22,467 nucleotides of DNA. Source: Isoetes engelmannii (Eukaryota; Streptophyta; Lycopodiopsida; Isoetales; Isoetaceae). The stretch lies in the NCBI GenBank assembly GCA_011763485.2, contig JAANSK020258051.1:1-22467 (forward strand), written 5' to 3'. Below are positions 1-7,903 of this stretch, piece by piece. Each line of letters begins with the position of its first letter. Position 1 is the first letter of the stretch. The translations under genes and the position numbers were made by a program. The notes under the pieces are model-generated. The model worked only from the letters and a program-made list of their open reading frames with translations. It was not told where the DNA came from and did no database searches.

Positions 1-278
1 AAGCTTCCTTTTTCTCTGACATAGCCATCCACTCGAAGAGTTTCACGCAGGGATTTTGCTTCTTTGCTTACGATTCGAACAGCCTGATTAAGCACTATTT
101 CACAAGTAGCAAGAGGGTCTCAAATAAAGTGAGAGCACCTCGAAAAAGTCTCTCTTTCTAAAGCAAAGAGCTTATGGACCTTACATAACAGGCCCATAAA
201 AATAGTCTACAATCCAAAAAAAGCATGTACAACTTAAAAAGCATCCTAATGAGCATAGTAGGAGGCATCAAGGAGATC

Positions 279-595
279 TTATAGAGTAAGATCTCGAACA
301 TCTGTGCTGCCAAACATATTTAGCAGCTTGTCCAGCTTGTAGACACAGTACCCTGTGCAATCCAGCAGTAGCAGAACTCTGGCTTCCCTCTGCTGCTGCC
401 ATCTGTGGAAGAGGTAAGTAAAGAAAGGTTTGAGGCCATTATACCTCCATAGGTCAGCGCGCTTGAGCAGCATCTGGAGGGCCATAGCATGGATGCCTTC
501 TTTCTTCAGCTGGATGAAGTGTGTTTCTTCATCCAGATTAGCCTCTGCCATCATCCTATATGGAGCTCCCTGCTCGAGTAGCCCCTTCACTTGTT
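279..595 (-). CDS. possible terminal exon of an unrecognised plant gene
   Basis: An open frame of about 105 codons on the minus strand ends with a TAA at 279-281. A plausible splice acceptor (CTGCTGCACAG) lies just upstream at 596-597, so I read this as a last exon entered in phase 1 rather than a complete gene; an ATG-initiated version would extend to 623. The predicted peptide is mixed in composition and helix-rich, with a charged first half (AEANLDEETHFIQLKKEG) and a hydrophobic second half containing YNGLKPFFTYLFHRW and ARVLLLLDCTGYCVYKLDKL. That is unlike the biased composition of most shadow frames here. I do not recognise the family, and upstream exons were not found before the relics that begin near 730. 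It could also be a transposon-captured exon. Confidence 0.35.
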
Positions 596-729
596 CTGTG
601 CAGCAGATCATCGAACTAGACAATCATCGAGAACATAGAACAAATATGATCATTATACAGTTCTTGTGAAAACGAATTGTTTCAGAAGAGTTGCGAAAAA
701 ATTCGTCCACCATGTATCAAGGTACGCAA

Positions 730-775
730 GCTACCAGAGGGACTTGACCCCATCTGAGCCACGCCAATGAGATCA
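730..775 (-). repeat. tRNA-like (SINE-type) remnant with A-box and B-box motifs fused
   Basis: Read on the minus strand this stretch holds TGGCTCAGATGG, a good match to an RNA polymerase III A box, followed directly by GGTCAAGTCCC, a B-box-like sequence. In a tRNA or tRNA-derived SINE the two are normally some 30-40 bases apart, so the middle appears to be deleted. No acceptor stem is present. Short and degenerate; chance resemblance is possible. Confidence 0.3.
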
Positions 776-2170
776 TACTCAACATTTCAACGAATAACAT
801 CGCCATACTTAGAAAGATATCGAATCCTCGGAGGTAACCTAGCTAAAAGAGACCAAGTTAGCTTTAGAGTAACATGTAAAAAGAGAAATGACCCGTTAGA
901 TGGTTAGATGCCCTTAGCAGGATACCAAAATTATTCAAATAATCTTTATAAGTAATGGAGCAATTAAGAGAAGGAAAAACTCGGAGATCACAGGACCGCT
1001 CCGGTTTAGAATAGAGGAAGAAAACAATCGACCAAATTGGTGTACCATATGTTGACAAAAGTATGAAGAAACCACCAATTGGTACTGCCTCAGAGGCTAA
1101 GGTGTCACGCCGAGAGAAAAAGAGTAGAAGTGCCTACAATGAAGCATTCGAACAAGACAGGACTTCGCTAAACCATTAAACACAAACATGCGCCGCCATC
1201 ATCCAGAATAACCCAAAAAACCCCCTGCCAAGATGCCTACAGCTCGCGGAGCCATTGAAGATGAGAAAACTGGCCATAAGGGAGGGTGAAGTGGGAGACT
1301 GGAGGAATAGTGCAAGTACTAGAAGCCCAAGAGAACGCCGATGAAAGGCCAAAGAGAAAAATGAAGCCATAAATAGAAGGAAAATCGAAGGGAGATGAAT
1401 GGACGTCCACATCCAAGGAATGATGGTTCTAATGCTATTGCAATAGAACCATGACATTCCTAGGATAGGTCCTACAACACACATAATCGGCCGAAAGAAG
1501 AGGAACCTACCTCAAAGACTAAGATTGCATAAACAATAATTGGTGACTACGGGAGGCTCTAAGAGGTAAATGTGACTGTGAGGTTGTTTGAATATGAGGT
1601 GCCGCTTGCTGGACTAACTTGGAAATGGAGTTCAACAAGGAGACGGAGCATCGATCAGGCTGTGGAAGAATGCAATCGAAGCTGGAGACTAAGATGGAAA
1701 GGAAGGTGGCCATATACAAGGAGGAAGTGTTAAAGAAGAAATCCCGTGAGTCAAACCAATAAGTGAAATGAGAGAGGATCGTAGCATGGAAAAACATCTG
1801 AAAAAATCACCCAAAAAACTTATCAGAAAACTGTGGTCAAAAAAGAAAAAGACCACAACTGACTCAGAAATGCACCCTCACATGATTCATACCTTGAGCA
1901 ATATGTATAAGTTACTCCATAATCAAATTTGTATAAGGATACAAGCCAAATCAATCATACTATGCAAAGTATGCCTATGTATGTAAAGACATCGGCAATT
2001 CTATATTATATTTCTATAATGAAGTAGTAAATGTGGATATCACTAACTTTTCCATGAGACCAAAGATCCACTATATAGGAAAATAAAAACATAAAGCAAA
2101 GGCAGCACAAACTCATACTATGTGAAGATCCAAAAGGTAACAATGCTTAGCATTATGAACAAAGGGCTGC
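776..2170. other. long stretch without a confident gene
   Basis: Frames on both strands are short or biased. A plus-strand frame of 45 codons at 1625-1762 (MEFNKETEHRS...) is lysine/glutamate-rich and could be a coiled-coil scrap, but nothing supports it further. A short inverted repeat with 9-bp arms (ATGGTTCTA at 1423-1431 and TAGAACCAT at 1444-1452) is present. A segment near 911-930 (CCCTTAGCAGGATACCAA) shares a 15-16-base core with the SINE-like sequence near 18620, so part of this stretch may be old repeat. Confidence 0.4.
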
Positions 2171-2176
2171 TATGTG

Positions 2177-2999
2177 TTACCGATGCATCTGACGTGCTAC
2201 CTTCAGCTTACGAGAATCATTCACAAAAAGAGCAAGGCCAGAATGGTCGTCAAAATCAAAAGCAGCATCATATCCCTCTCGATCAGCAATGACTAAAAAT
2301 TTCATGCGTTGTTGTGTGGCCACCTTACCTTCCTCAATGATTAGTATTGTGTCTGGGACACGGAAGGCGGTGCCATCAGACGTGTTTGCAATTCATGAAA
2401 TCTACTCTCAGTAGCACATAAAAACTCGATTGGTGTCGTGAAGATTCCCGCTTAAAAATAGGAATAGAACGTGCAGCTCGTTCCCGCACCTCCTGCCGCA
2501 AAGCCTCAATCTGTTCATGTATAGAAGATTGGGCAGATAAAGAATGTATGTCTTGGATCTGAGACATCTGAAGGTGCAAGGTTGGAAGCAACTGTGCTAA
2601 AAGGTTTGGGGAGGAAGATGCTGCAGGAGTTCCCATAGTGGGCAAAGAATGATCCAAACCAATGAAAGAACCGACTGTTGTTGGAGAAAATACTGGAGGA
2701 GTTGGAGGGGAAACTGGTGCAAATGAGACAGGAGGGATAACTCGTGAAGGCCCAGGAGCCGTAACACATGGAAGGAAAACTAGAAGAACTCAAACTAGTG
2801 GCAGACGAAATCAAAGGCGAAGGAGGCCCAACGAGGTTGAGGGGGTTGGAACAGCAGAAACAATAGGTACCTCAGGTATGAAAGATACACAGATGCAGCG
2901 AGATGAGGGTGCAGGAGGAGGTCCACCAATAGCAAATCATTTTCCCTTGCGACCAAGGGGGGAAGTGTGGGTCTCATTTGGGATGGCCTGATCTGCCAT
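2177..2999 (-). pseudogene. decayed proline/serine-rich gene, probably transposon-derived
   Basis: Starting from an ATG at 2997-2999 (MADQAIPNETHTSPLGRKGK), one minus-strand frame stays protein-like for about 600 bases, interrupted by three stops (the first after residue 20). It gives a Pro/Ser/Thr-rich middle (SFAPVSPPTPPVFSPTTVG) and a predicted coiled-coil-like part (SIHEQIEALRQEVRERAARS). After two frame changes near 2390 coding resumes with DTILIIEEGKVATQQR, a DREGYDAAFDFDDHSG stretch and a basic end (RKLKVARQMHR) before TAA at 2177-2179. The pattern of stops plus frameshifts with preserved residue composition is that of a decayed gene rather than a chance frame. I do not recognise the family; the compact charged C-terminal domain would be the part to search. 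A mobile-element origin is an inference from the surroundings. Confidence 0.55.
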
Positions 3000-3498
3000 A
3001 AGAGTTGAATCTAGAACTTTAGCAGCAACAATAACTCATTAATGATATTGATGAGAAGAAATGGAGTTACCCAATAACATAATGATAGAAAGTTTAACAA
3101 AAAGACATAAGCCTCAAAGGAAGCCAACATGCCCCAATAACCCATCTTCCAGATGAAGGGGGATAAAAAATGCCAAAGGACCCAAAAAAGTTAGGAATTA
3201 TCTATCCCCCCTAAACCACCTATTAATACCCTACGTACTGTATGGAACTAACTTCTAAAGACTTGGACAATTACCTTAAAGACCTTGACCAAAGCTAACC
3301 TAGAGAAACCATAGAGAGATAATGTAACAAATCCGAGCCTAAACCTACCTAGATAATTTAAAATCAAAACCTAGCGCACACATATAACCGAAACTTATTT
3401 GAGCAAAGAAATCAATGCAAAACGAACCACCATAGAGACAAATGACAAAAATTATTCAAAAGAACACATGCATGCAATCGAAACTTTCCTTAGCAAAA

Positions 3499-3855
3499 TT
3501 AGGAAAAAGAACCTATATATGAGCAAGAACCTGCAATCCTTATTTTTAAGTCATCCTTCTTGTTGGGCGAAACCTTGGTATTAGCAACCCAATGTTCTAC
3601 AACTATTTTCCTAATCTCGTCCGAAAATCTATCACTTCTAACTCTTCTTGTAAACATAGACCATGGTCTCTCACCTTGTTCATCAATGACTCTTCTATTT
3701 CTTGCTGTACTTACAATGTTTCTGCTCAAGTTAAAAATTCTAGATATAGCTGAACAATTAATGTTAGGATCTACAATGCAAACCATAGCGGCGGTCCTAG
3801 CCCTCAAGGCATCAGTCTTCCTTGCCGTTTCATGTGAATCAAATGAGTTCTTCAA
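3499..3855 (-). pseudogene. helix-turn-helix-like fragment with a WxxxTKVSPNKKD motif
   Basis: A 118-codon minus-strand frame. Residues about 25-55 (VDPNINCSAISRIFNLSRNI) fit a helix-turn-helix: a short helix, a turn and a recognition-like helix. They are followed by a basic linker and then the segment DEIRKIVVEHWVANTKVSPN with KKD. From memory, an HTH followed by a W-x3-T-x-VSPN-x-KD module occurs in large lineage-specific, transposon-associated protein families; I cannot name the family with certainty. Past KKD the peptide loses character (an IAGSCSYIGSFS tail), so the frame is probably the 5' part of a longer, truncated gene. It lies in the same orientation as the decayed gene at 2177-2999, and the two might be parts of one element (inference). 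Its upstream end abuts the tandem duplication that begins near 3885. Confidence 0.5.
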
Positions 3856-4039
3856 ATTTCCACAACTTTTTTCTTATTGTTTTGTAATCAGCAATAGTAT
3901 TTTTTTTTTTTTTATTGAAGGACGTCAGACTAATCATCATCACATCTTATTTCTCTAAGAGTATATATTCACATGGAAGCCAATCCACTACTTAAGTGCG
4001 ATATGCTAGGACTTGCTTTGCATGTGATTATCTATTATA

Positions 4040-4235
4040 TATGGCAGGTTTAAGGTCTATATTACAGGACCAGTTGGTCGTACTTGAGCCCGTGGCGTCG
4101 GGGCAATGGGTTTTTATGGTTTCCATTACTAGGCCGATGTGGCCATGTTTGAACCCGCAACCCTGGGTGTTGCCGATGTGGCCATGTTTGAACCCGCAAC
4201 CCCGGGTATTGCAGTTTAAGGTCCTGCCACTAGAT
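4040..4235 (-). repeat. tandem tRNA-like units in unit A
   Basis: On the minus strand, B-box-like GGGTTCAAACATGG occurs twice (4184-4197 and 4143-4156) and a variant GGGCTCAAGTAC near 4082-4092. Between them come A-box-like segments (CTAGTGGCAGGACC, CCTAGTAATGG) and a recurring ACCTTAAAC or ACCATAAAA element. The units line up head-to-tail at about 65-80 bases, like a multimer of a tRNA-derived SINE head. No foldable complete tRNA was found. Confidence 0.45.
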
Positions 4236-4271
4236 CTCAGGTGGGCATTTTCATCAAAAAGATTGAGTTTC

Positions 4272-4625
4272 TTAGCAGCATTTTAAAGATACCTCAGCTT
4301 TGTTTACATGATGAAGGCTTTCGCAACTTTCTTCTACTGCTTTCTTGACAGAATCAGCCAGCTTTTTGGTCAATTGCTACTTCCTTTGAATGCTTAGCTT
4401 GTCTGATGAATGATTTTCCTTGTTAGCATGTGCAAGATCCCTCTGCTTCTATTTCCAACCCCCCCCCCCCTTCCCCTTTTTCTTTTTTGGCTTAAAGGCA
4501 CTTTCTTTGAGCATCACACTGCAATTGCTATTCCAATTTTCAGTTTCGTTGAATAAACCAGAAAAACTATAATCACCAGATCCAGAAGCACGTTCATCAC
4601 CCAAAAGGGACATTGCTTTTACTGT
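4272..4625 (-). pseudogene. duplicated 3' end of the neighbouring minus-strand gene
   Basis: Copy of the last part of the gene at 4972-5689. The peptide runs KAMSLLGDERASGSGDYSF, then LFNETENWNSN, then MLKESAFKPKKKKGKGGGG. The frame is disturbed by a run of ten C (4460-4469) that is absent from the other copy. Downstream the frame picks up HANKENHSSDKLSIQRK, an in-frame TAG (4377-4379) and a further open tail QLTKKLADSVKKAVEE up to TAA at 4272-4274. There is no start and no upstream part, so it is a 3' fragment. Confidence 0.5.
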
Positions 4626-4626
4626 T

Positions 4627-5313
4627 CTGCAATCAGTAATAGTAATTTTTTTATTGAAGGACGTCAGACTATTCATCATCACATCTTATTTCTTTAAGAG
4701 TATATATTCACATGGAAGCCAATCCACTACCAAAACGTGATATGCTAGGAGCTGCTTTGCATGTGATTATCTATTACATATGGCAGGTTTAAGGTCTCTA
4801 TTACAGGACCAATTGGTCGTACTTGAACCCGTGACGTCGGGGCAATGGATTTTTATGGTCCCCATTACTAGGCCGATGTGGCCATGTTTGAACCCGTAAC
4901 CCCAGGTGTGGCGGTTTAAGGTTCTGCCACTCGATCTTGGGTGGGCATTTTTATCAAAAAGATTGAGTTTCTTAGCAGCATTTAGAAGATACTTCAGCTT
5001 TGTGTATAGGATGAAGGCCTCCGCATATTTCTTCTACTGCTTTCTTAACAGATTCAGCCAGCTTTTTGGTCAATTGCTACTTCCTTCGAATGCTTATCTT
5101 TTCTGATGAATGATTTTCCTTGTTAGCATGTGCAAGATTCCTCCTCTGCTTCTGTTTCCATATGCCCTTTTTTTTTTTTGGCTTGAAGGCACTTTCTTTG
5201 AGCATCACAATGCAAGTGCTATTGCAATTTTCAGTTTCGTTGAATAAACTGGAAAGACCATAATCACCAAATCCAGGAGCACATTCACCACCCAAAAGGG
5301 ACACTGCTTTCAT
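4627..5313. repeat. tandem duplication, unit B
   Basis: Direct-repeat partner of 3885-4625. Unit B joins, at its right end, unduplicated sequence that continues the same minus-strand reading frame to 5689, so unit B looks like the ancestral position and unit A the extra copy placed 3' of the gene. Differences include the internal 41-bp repeat of unit A, length changes in poly-A/T and C runs, and scattered substitutions. Confidence 0.92.
4775..4945 (-). repeat. tandem tRNA-like units in unit B
   Basis: Equivalent of the unit A array. On the minus strand: GAGTGGCAGAACCTTAAAC followed by GGGTTCAAACATGG (4882-4895), then CCTAGTAATGGGGACC followed by GGGTTCAAGTAC (about 4819-4830), then GTAATAGAGACCTTAAACC, the start of a third unit without a B box. 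The three units align with one another around ACC(T/A)TAAA and GGGTTCAA. Confidence 0.45.
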
Positions 5314-5689
5314 CATCCATTTCGTTGGTAGAAGGTCTAGAGTTTTGATGAAGAATCGATTGTGCCAAATTGGAGCAAGTACCATCAAATTCAGTTGTTA
5401 GGTCTTCGTAATGGTGAAGATTGGAGAAAAACTCCTTACAATTCAATGTTGAACCGGTTCTGGCAATAGATTCAGAGAAAGATCGTTCCCAATCTATTGC
5501 TCTCCACTGCCTTGAAGTTAAACCTACAATTAGAAGAAAATGATTCATCCCAATTTTTCTTGCTGGATGCAACAGAATCCCATTGGATTGATGACATGAC
5601 TGTGACATGGCTGCAAAAAATTCCATCCTAGGAGCTCCAAATCCCTCCAGATCATTCTTGCTTTTGCTCGAGAAGGGCGAAAACACCAT
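4972..5689 (-). pseudogene. unrecognised gene with basic C-terminus, frame broken
   Basis: From an ATG at 5687-5689 (MVFSPFSSKSKNDLEGFGAP) an open frame runs to about 5310, with a gene-like middle (WRAIDWERSFSESIARTGST, NLHHYEDLTTEFDG). Near 5310-5330 the coding signal moves to another frame, which is either an indel or an unrecognised splice. It continues KAVSLLGGECAPGFGDYG, SSLFNETENCNSTC, then the lysine-rich FKPKKKKG and HANKENHSSEKISIRRK, and reaches a TAG at 5077-5079. Beyond that TAG the same frame stays open for 34 codons (QLTKKLAESVKKAVEE...) to TAA at 4972-4974. The duplicate keeps both the TAG and the open tail. The KPKKKKG and QKQRR clusters could be nuclear localisation signals (inference). 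I do not recognise the family. It could be a real gene with introns that I have not resolved. Confidence 0.45.
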
Positions 5690-5860
5690 GAAGGTTGGTT
5701 AAGGGCTACGAGTGATGGCCATGAAGTTCTTACAACACATTTTTAGCAGGTATTTCCAGGACATGCTAAAATGCTAGGGTCTAGCATTTTTGTACCCACC
5801 AACAAATGGAGAAAGAAACATACTCTTGAATCAAGCATGTATTAGCTTAAGTTGTGGTCA

Positions 5861-5896
5861 TAGATAGGATGGAAGTCGTAGATAGGATGGAAGCTA
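5861..5896. repeat. 18-bp direct tandem repeat, two copies
   Basis: TAGATAGGATGGAAG is repeated at a period of 18 bases (5861-5878 and 5879-5896, differing only at the last three bases). Confidence 0.85.
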
Positions 5897-6009
5897 GCTG
5901 ATTCACATGCAAGAACAAGAAATTACCTATATGTAATAAAATAAGCTAAGCTTGAAAACAATACAATGGGAATTCTCTTTCTGGAGGACTGGATTTTTTA
6001 AGCATTAAT

Positions 6010-6183
6010 ACAACCAGATGTAATGGAGATCATCATTGCCTATTTGAATCACAAGTCATTAGCATTTCCTTAGCATTGCAATATATATCTGCATTGCTAA
6101 ACAACCAGATGTAATGGAGATCATCATTGCATATTTGAATCACAGGTTATTAAATTTCCCTAGCATTGCAATAGATATGTGCA
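6010..6183. repeat. 91-bp direct tandem duplication
   Basis: ACAACCAGATGTAATGGAG starts at 6010 and again at 6101, and similarity continues through a TAGCATTGCAATA block in each copy. The copies have diverged by several substitutions and a short indel, so this duplication is older than the neighbouring 62-bp one. Confidence 0.9.
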
Positions 6184-6186
6184 TAA

Positions 6187-6310
6187 ATGCTGCGTCCAGA
6201 CTTAGATTTTATTACCACTAATTAAACATGAGATACTAAAAATGCATTATGCTGCGTCCAGACTTAGATTTTATTACCACTAATTAAACATGAGATACTA
6301 AAAATGCATT
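6187..6310. repeat. perfect 62-bp tandem duplication
   Basis: Positions 6187-6248 and 6249-6310 are identical (ATGCTGCGTCCAGACTTAG... ending AAAATGCATT). Perfect identity beside an older 91-bp duplication points to a recent replication-slippage or repair event, or to an assembly join; reads would tell. Confidence 0.95.
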
Positions 6311-6692
6311 CTTAGTTTGTTAGCACCGAGGAAAATAAATCTTATTCCGGAGGCAAGTAGCATGGCAAACCAATTCCTGCAACTATTTTCTTTAACGAAT
6401 CACTTTTTCTTGAAATCTTTTTCCTCTTGCATTCCTTCCATTCGAATCGAAATTCTGCTACGTGGCAATATCTATGTGGCATCCAATTGCCATGATGTTG
6501 AATGATTCGTGCAGAAAACCCATTTCTTTTACGCGACTTTAGTGCCACATCAACAAAGAATTCCAATGTAGTGAAATCTCACCCTTTAATCTGACCAAAA
6601 AAAGAAAAAGGATGAAAAGAAACGAAAACAAAATAGCGCCCTCTCTGCCTTTATGTGCTTGGATGGTACTTGATGTTCATATGCAACCCCCT
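6311..6692. other. 3' flank of the F-box gene, no gene seen
   Basis: Short frames on both strands only. A pyrimidine/AAAAG-rich stretch (6596-6630) lies beyond the F-box stop codon. No clear polyadenylation cluster can be assigned. Confidence 0.5.
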
Positions 6693-7697
6693 TTAAACTG
6701 TAATCAAGCTGGGAGTGAAATTCAATCTAAGATCTTCTGCACATGCGCCTTCCATTAATCCTCCAAGCTCCCAACAACCCTTTCTCATGTCGTAATTAAC
6801 CAAAGCCATCTTCTCTGAAGAGAGCTCTATCACGACCGTAATAACATCCCCTGTGCAATGTGAATACCGCCTTAATTCATCGCCGCTAGTCTCGAGCTTA
6901 TGTTGTTCTATGAATGCATTGATGTCAAGTATAGCCATTAAATCCCACTGGATGATGCCATTGTCACATGACTTTTCCTTCCAAAACATGACCCAGGGCC
7001 ACAAATTATCTACTAAGATTGGCACCTCTTCGCAAAGCATAATTTCTTCCCCGTCTGCCTGTTGTGGTGACAAACAGCTTTCTGTTGGTTGTGGTGACAA
7101 ATACTTGCACCAAGTATTTGTTGTTGAATTAAATATTTCGATCTGCAACTCATTTTGGTTCAAATGTGAATTTAGATCCGGCGTGGCTACTATCTCAAAG
7201 GAAGCTGGTGATGTTGAGGTATCCACCTGCATAGCGGCTGGGAAAAACCATTTGGAACAAGGAGGAATTACTTTCCAGTTTTTCTTTAGTGGATTCCCAA
7301 CCCTTATCGTCATATCCCACTTATACCAATCCGTAACATGTGTAGCACATACTATGCCTTTATCAGAACAATCTATTTCCTCGCGAGGTTCAAGGTTGGC
7401 GTTGAGAACTTTATAGGGGCCATTCTGAAAAACTAAGCCTTTATTCAGATAATATGGCATTGTTGAATCATGAGGTATTCTACATTTTAGATAAACCCAG
7501 AGACTATGCCTATGCTGAAGCCTGGCAAAATAGTCGGAGAACAAAATTGCATCTGTCCACTTCTTGCAAACAAGCAAGCATGACCCAAAAAGGTCCTCAA
7601 TCTGCATGCATGACAGGATTCTCAATTGAATGTCAAAAGGAAGTACCTCTGCATAATTGTTGTGGTGGCTCTTTGATCTTGAATACTGCGAATCCAT
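6693..7697 (-). CDS. F-box protein (F-box plus kelch-like C-terminal region), single exon
   Basis: An intact 334-codon intronless frame. Residues about 17-60 form a classic F-box: LPFDIQLRILSCMQIEDLFG followed by SCLLVCKKWTDAILFSDYF, with the expected LP start, the I/L pattern and the VCKKW segment. F-box proteins dock on SKP1 in SCF ubiquitin ligases and bring in a substrate for ubiquitination. The C-terminal region has the look of the kelch-type or F-box-associated domains common in plants: RVGNPLKKNWKVIPP is the usual start of the first blade-like repeat, later WVMFWKEKS, then KMALVNYDMRKGCWELGG near the end. Length is normal for this family (300-450 residues). The start is the ATG at 7695-7697, which leaves 16 residues before the F-box. 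It is divergent from the split gene beginning at 7904. The target cannot be predicted from sequence. Confidence 0.87.
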   Translation of the reverse strand: MDSQYSRSKSHHNNYAEVLPFDIQLRILSCMQIEDLFGSCLLVCKKWTDAILFSDYFARLQHRHSLWVYLKCRIPHDSTMPYYLNKGLVFQNGPYKVLNANLEPREEIDCSDKGIVCATHVTDWYKWDMTIRVGNPLKKNWKVIPPCSKWFFPAAMQVDTSTSPASFEIVATPDLNSHLNQNELQIEIFNSTTNTWCKYLSPQPTESCLSPQQADGEEIMLCEEVPILVDNLWPWVMFWKEKSCDNGIIQWDLMAILDINAFIEQHKLETSGDELRRYSHCTGDVITVVIELSSEKMALVNYDMRKGCWELGGLMEGACAEDLRLNFTPSLITV

Positions 7698-7903
7698 TTT
7701 CTTCCCTATCCTGACCCGTGCTTGCTAGCGCCTCGTCAAATACCAACAGAAAAAGGAACTACCAAAAAGCTTTCTCTAAGGTAAGAAAACCTTTCATCCA
7801 AACTTAGCCAAATGTATTTTTAGGCCTGTTTCAAAAAGGTTTTTTATTGGCAAAAAGCTTTTGGCCATTGAATTTGTTCTTTCTGCTTCTGCGATTCTTG
7901 TAG
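7698..7903. promoter_or_regulatory. 206-bp divergent intergenic region between two start codons
   Basis: The F-box gene reads left from 7697 and the proposed split gene reads right from 7904. If both are real, both promoters and 5' leaders must lie in, or overlap, this short AT-rich stretch, a bidirectional-promoter arrangement. No unambiguous TATA box stands out in either direction. The alternative is that exon 1 of the plus-strand gene is further upstream or is not an exon (an AG immediately precedes its ATG). Confidence 0.4.

Larger units (their letters stand above)
3885..4625. repeat. tandem duplication, unit A (about 740 bp)
   Basis: This segment matches 4627-5313 in direct orientation over its whole length, from the AATCAGCAATAGTA / AATCAGTAATAGTA boundary with its T-run to the CACCCAAAAGGGACA.TGC boundary. 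Identity is high by eye (roughly 85-90 percent, not computed). Unit A also carries an internal 41-bp duplication (4134-4174 and 4175-4215) that is single-copy in unit B. The unit holds the 3' part of a minus-strand gene and a tRNA-like array, described separately. Confidence 0.92.

Noticed and set aside
1176-1797. Minus-strand frames of 102 and 92 codons
   Set aside because: Hydrophobic, low-complexity composition, no splice context and no recognisable motif; the other strand is purine-rich, which gives such frames by chance.
6853-7714. Plus-strand frames of 187 and 86 codons
   Set aside because: They lie antisense to the intact F-box gene, whose domain content explains the open frame.
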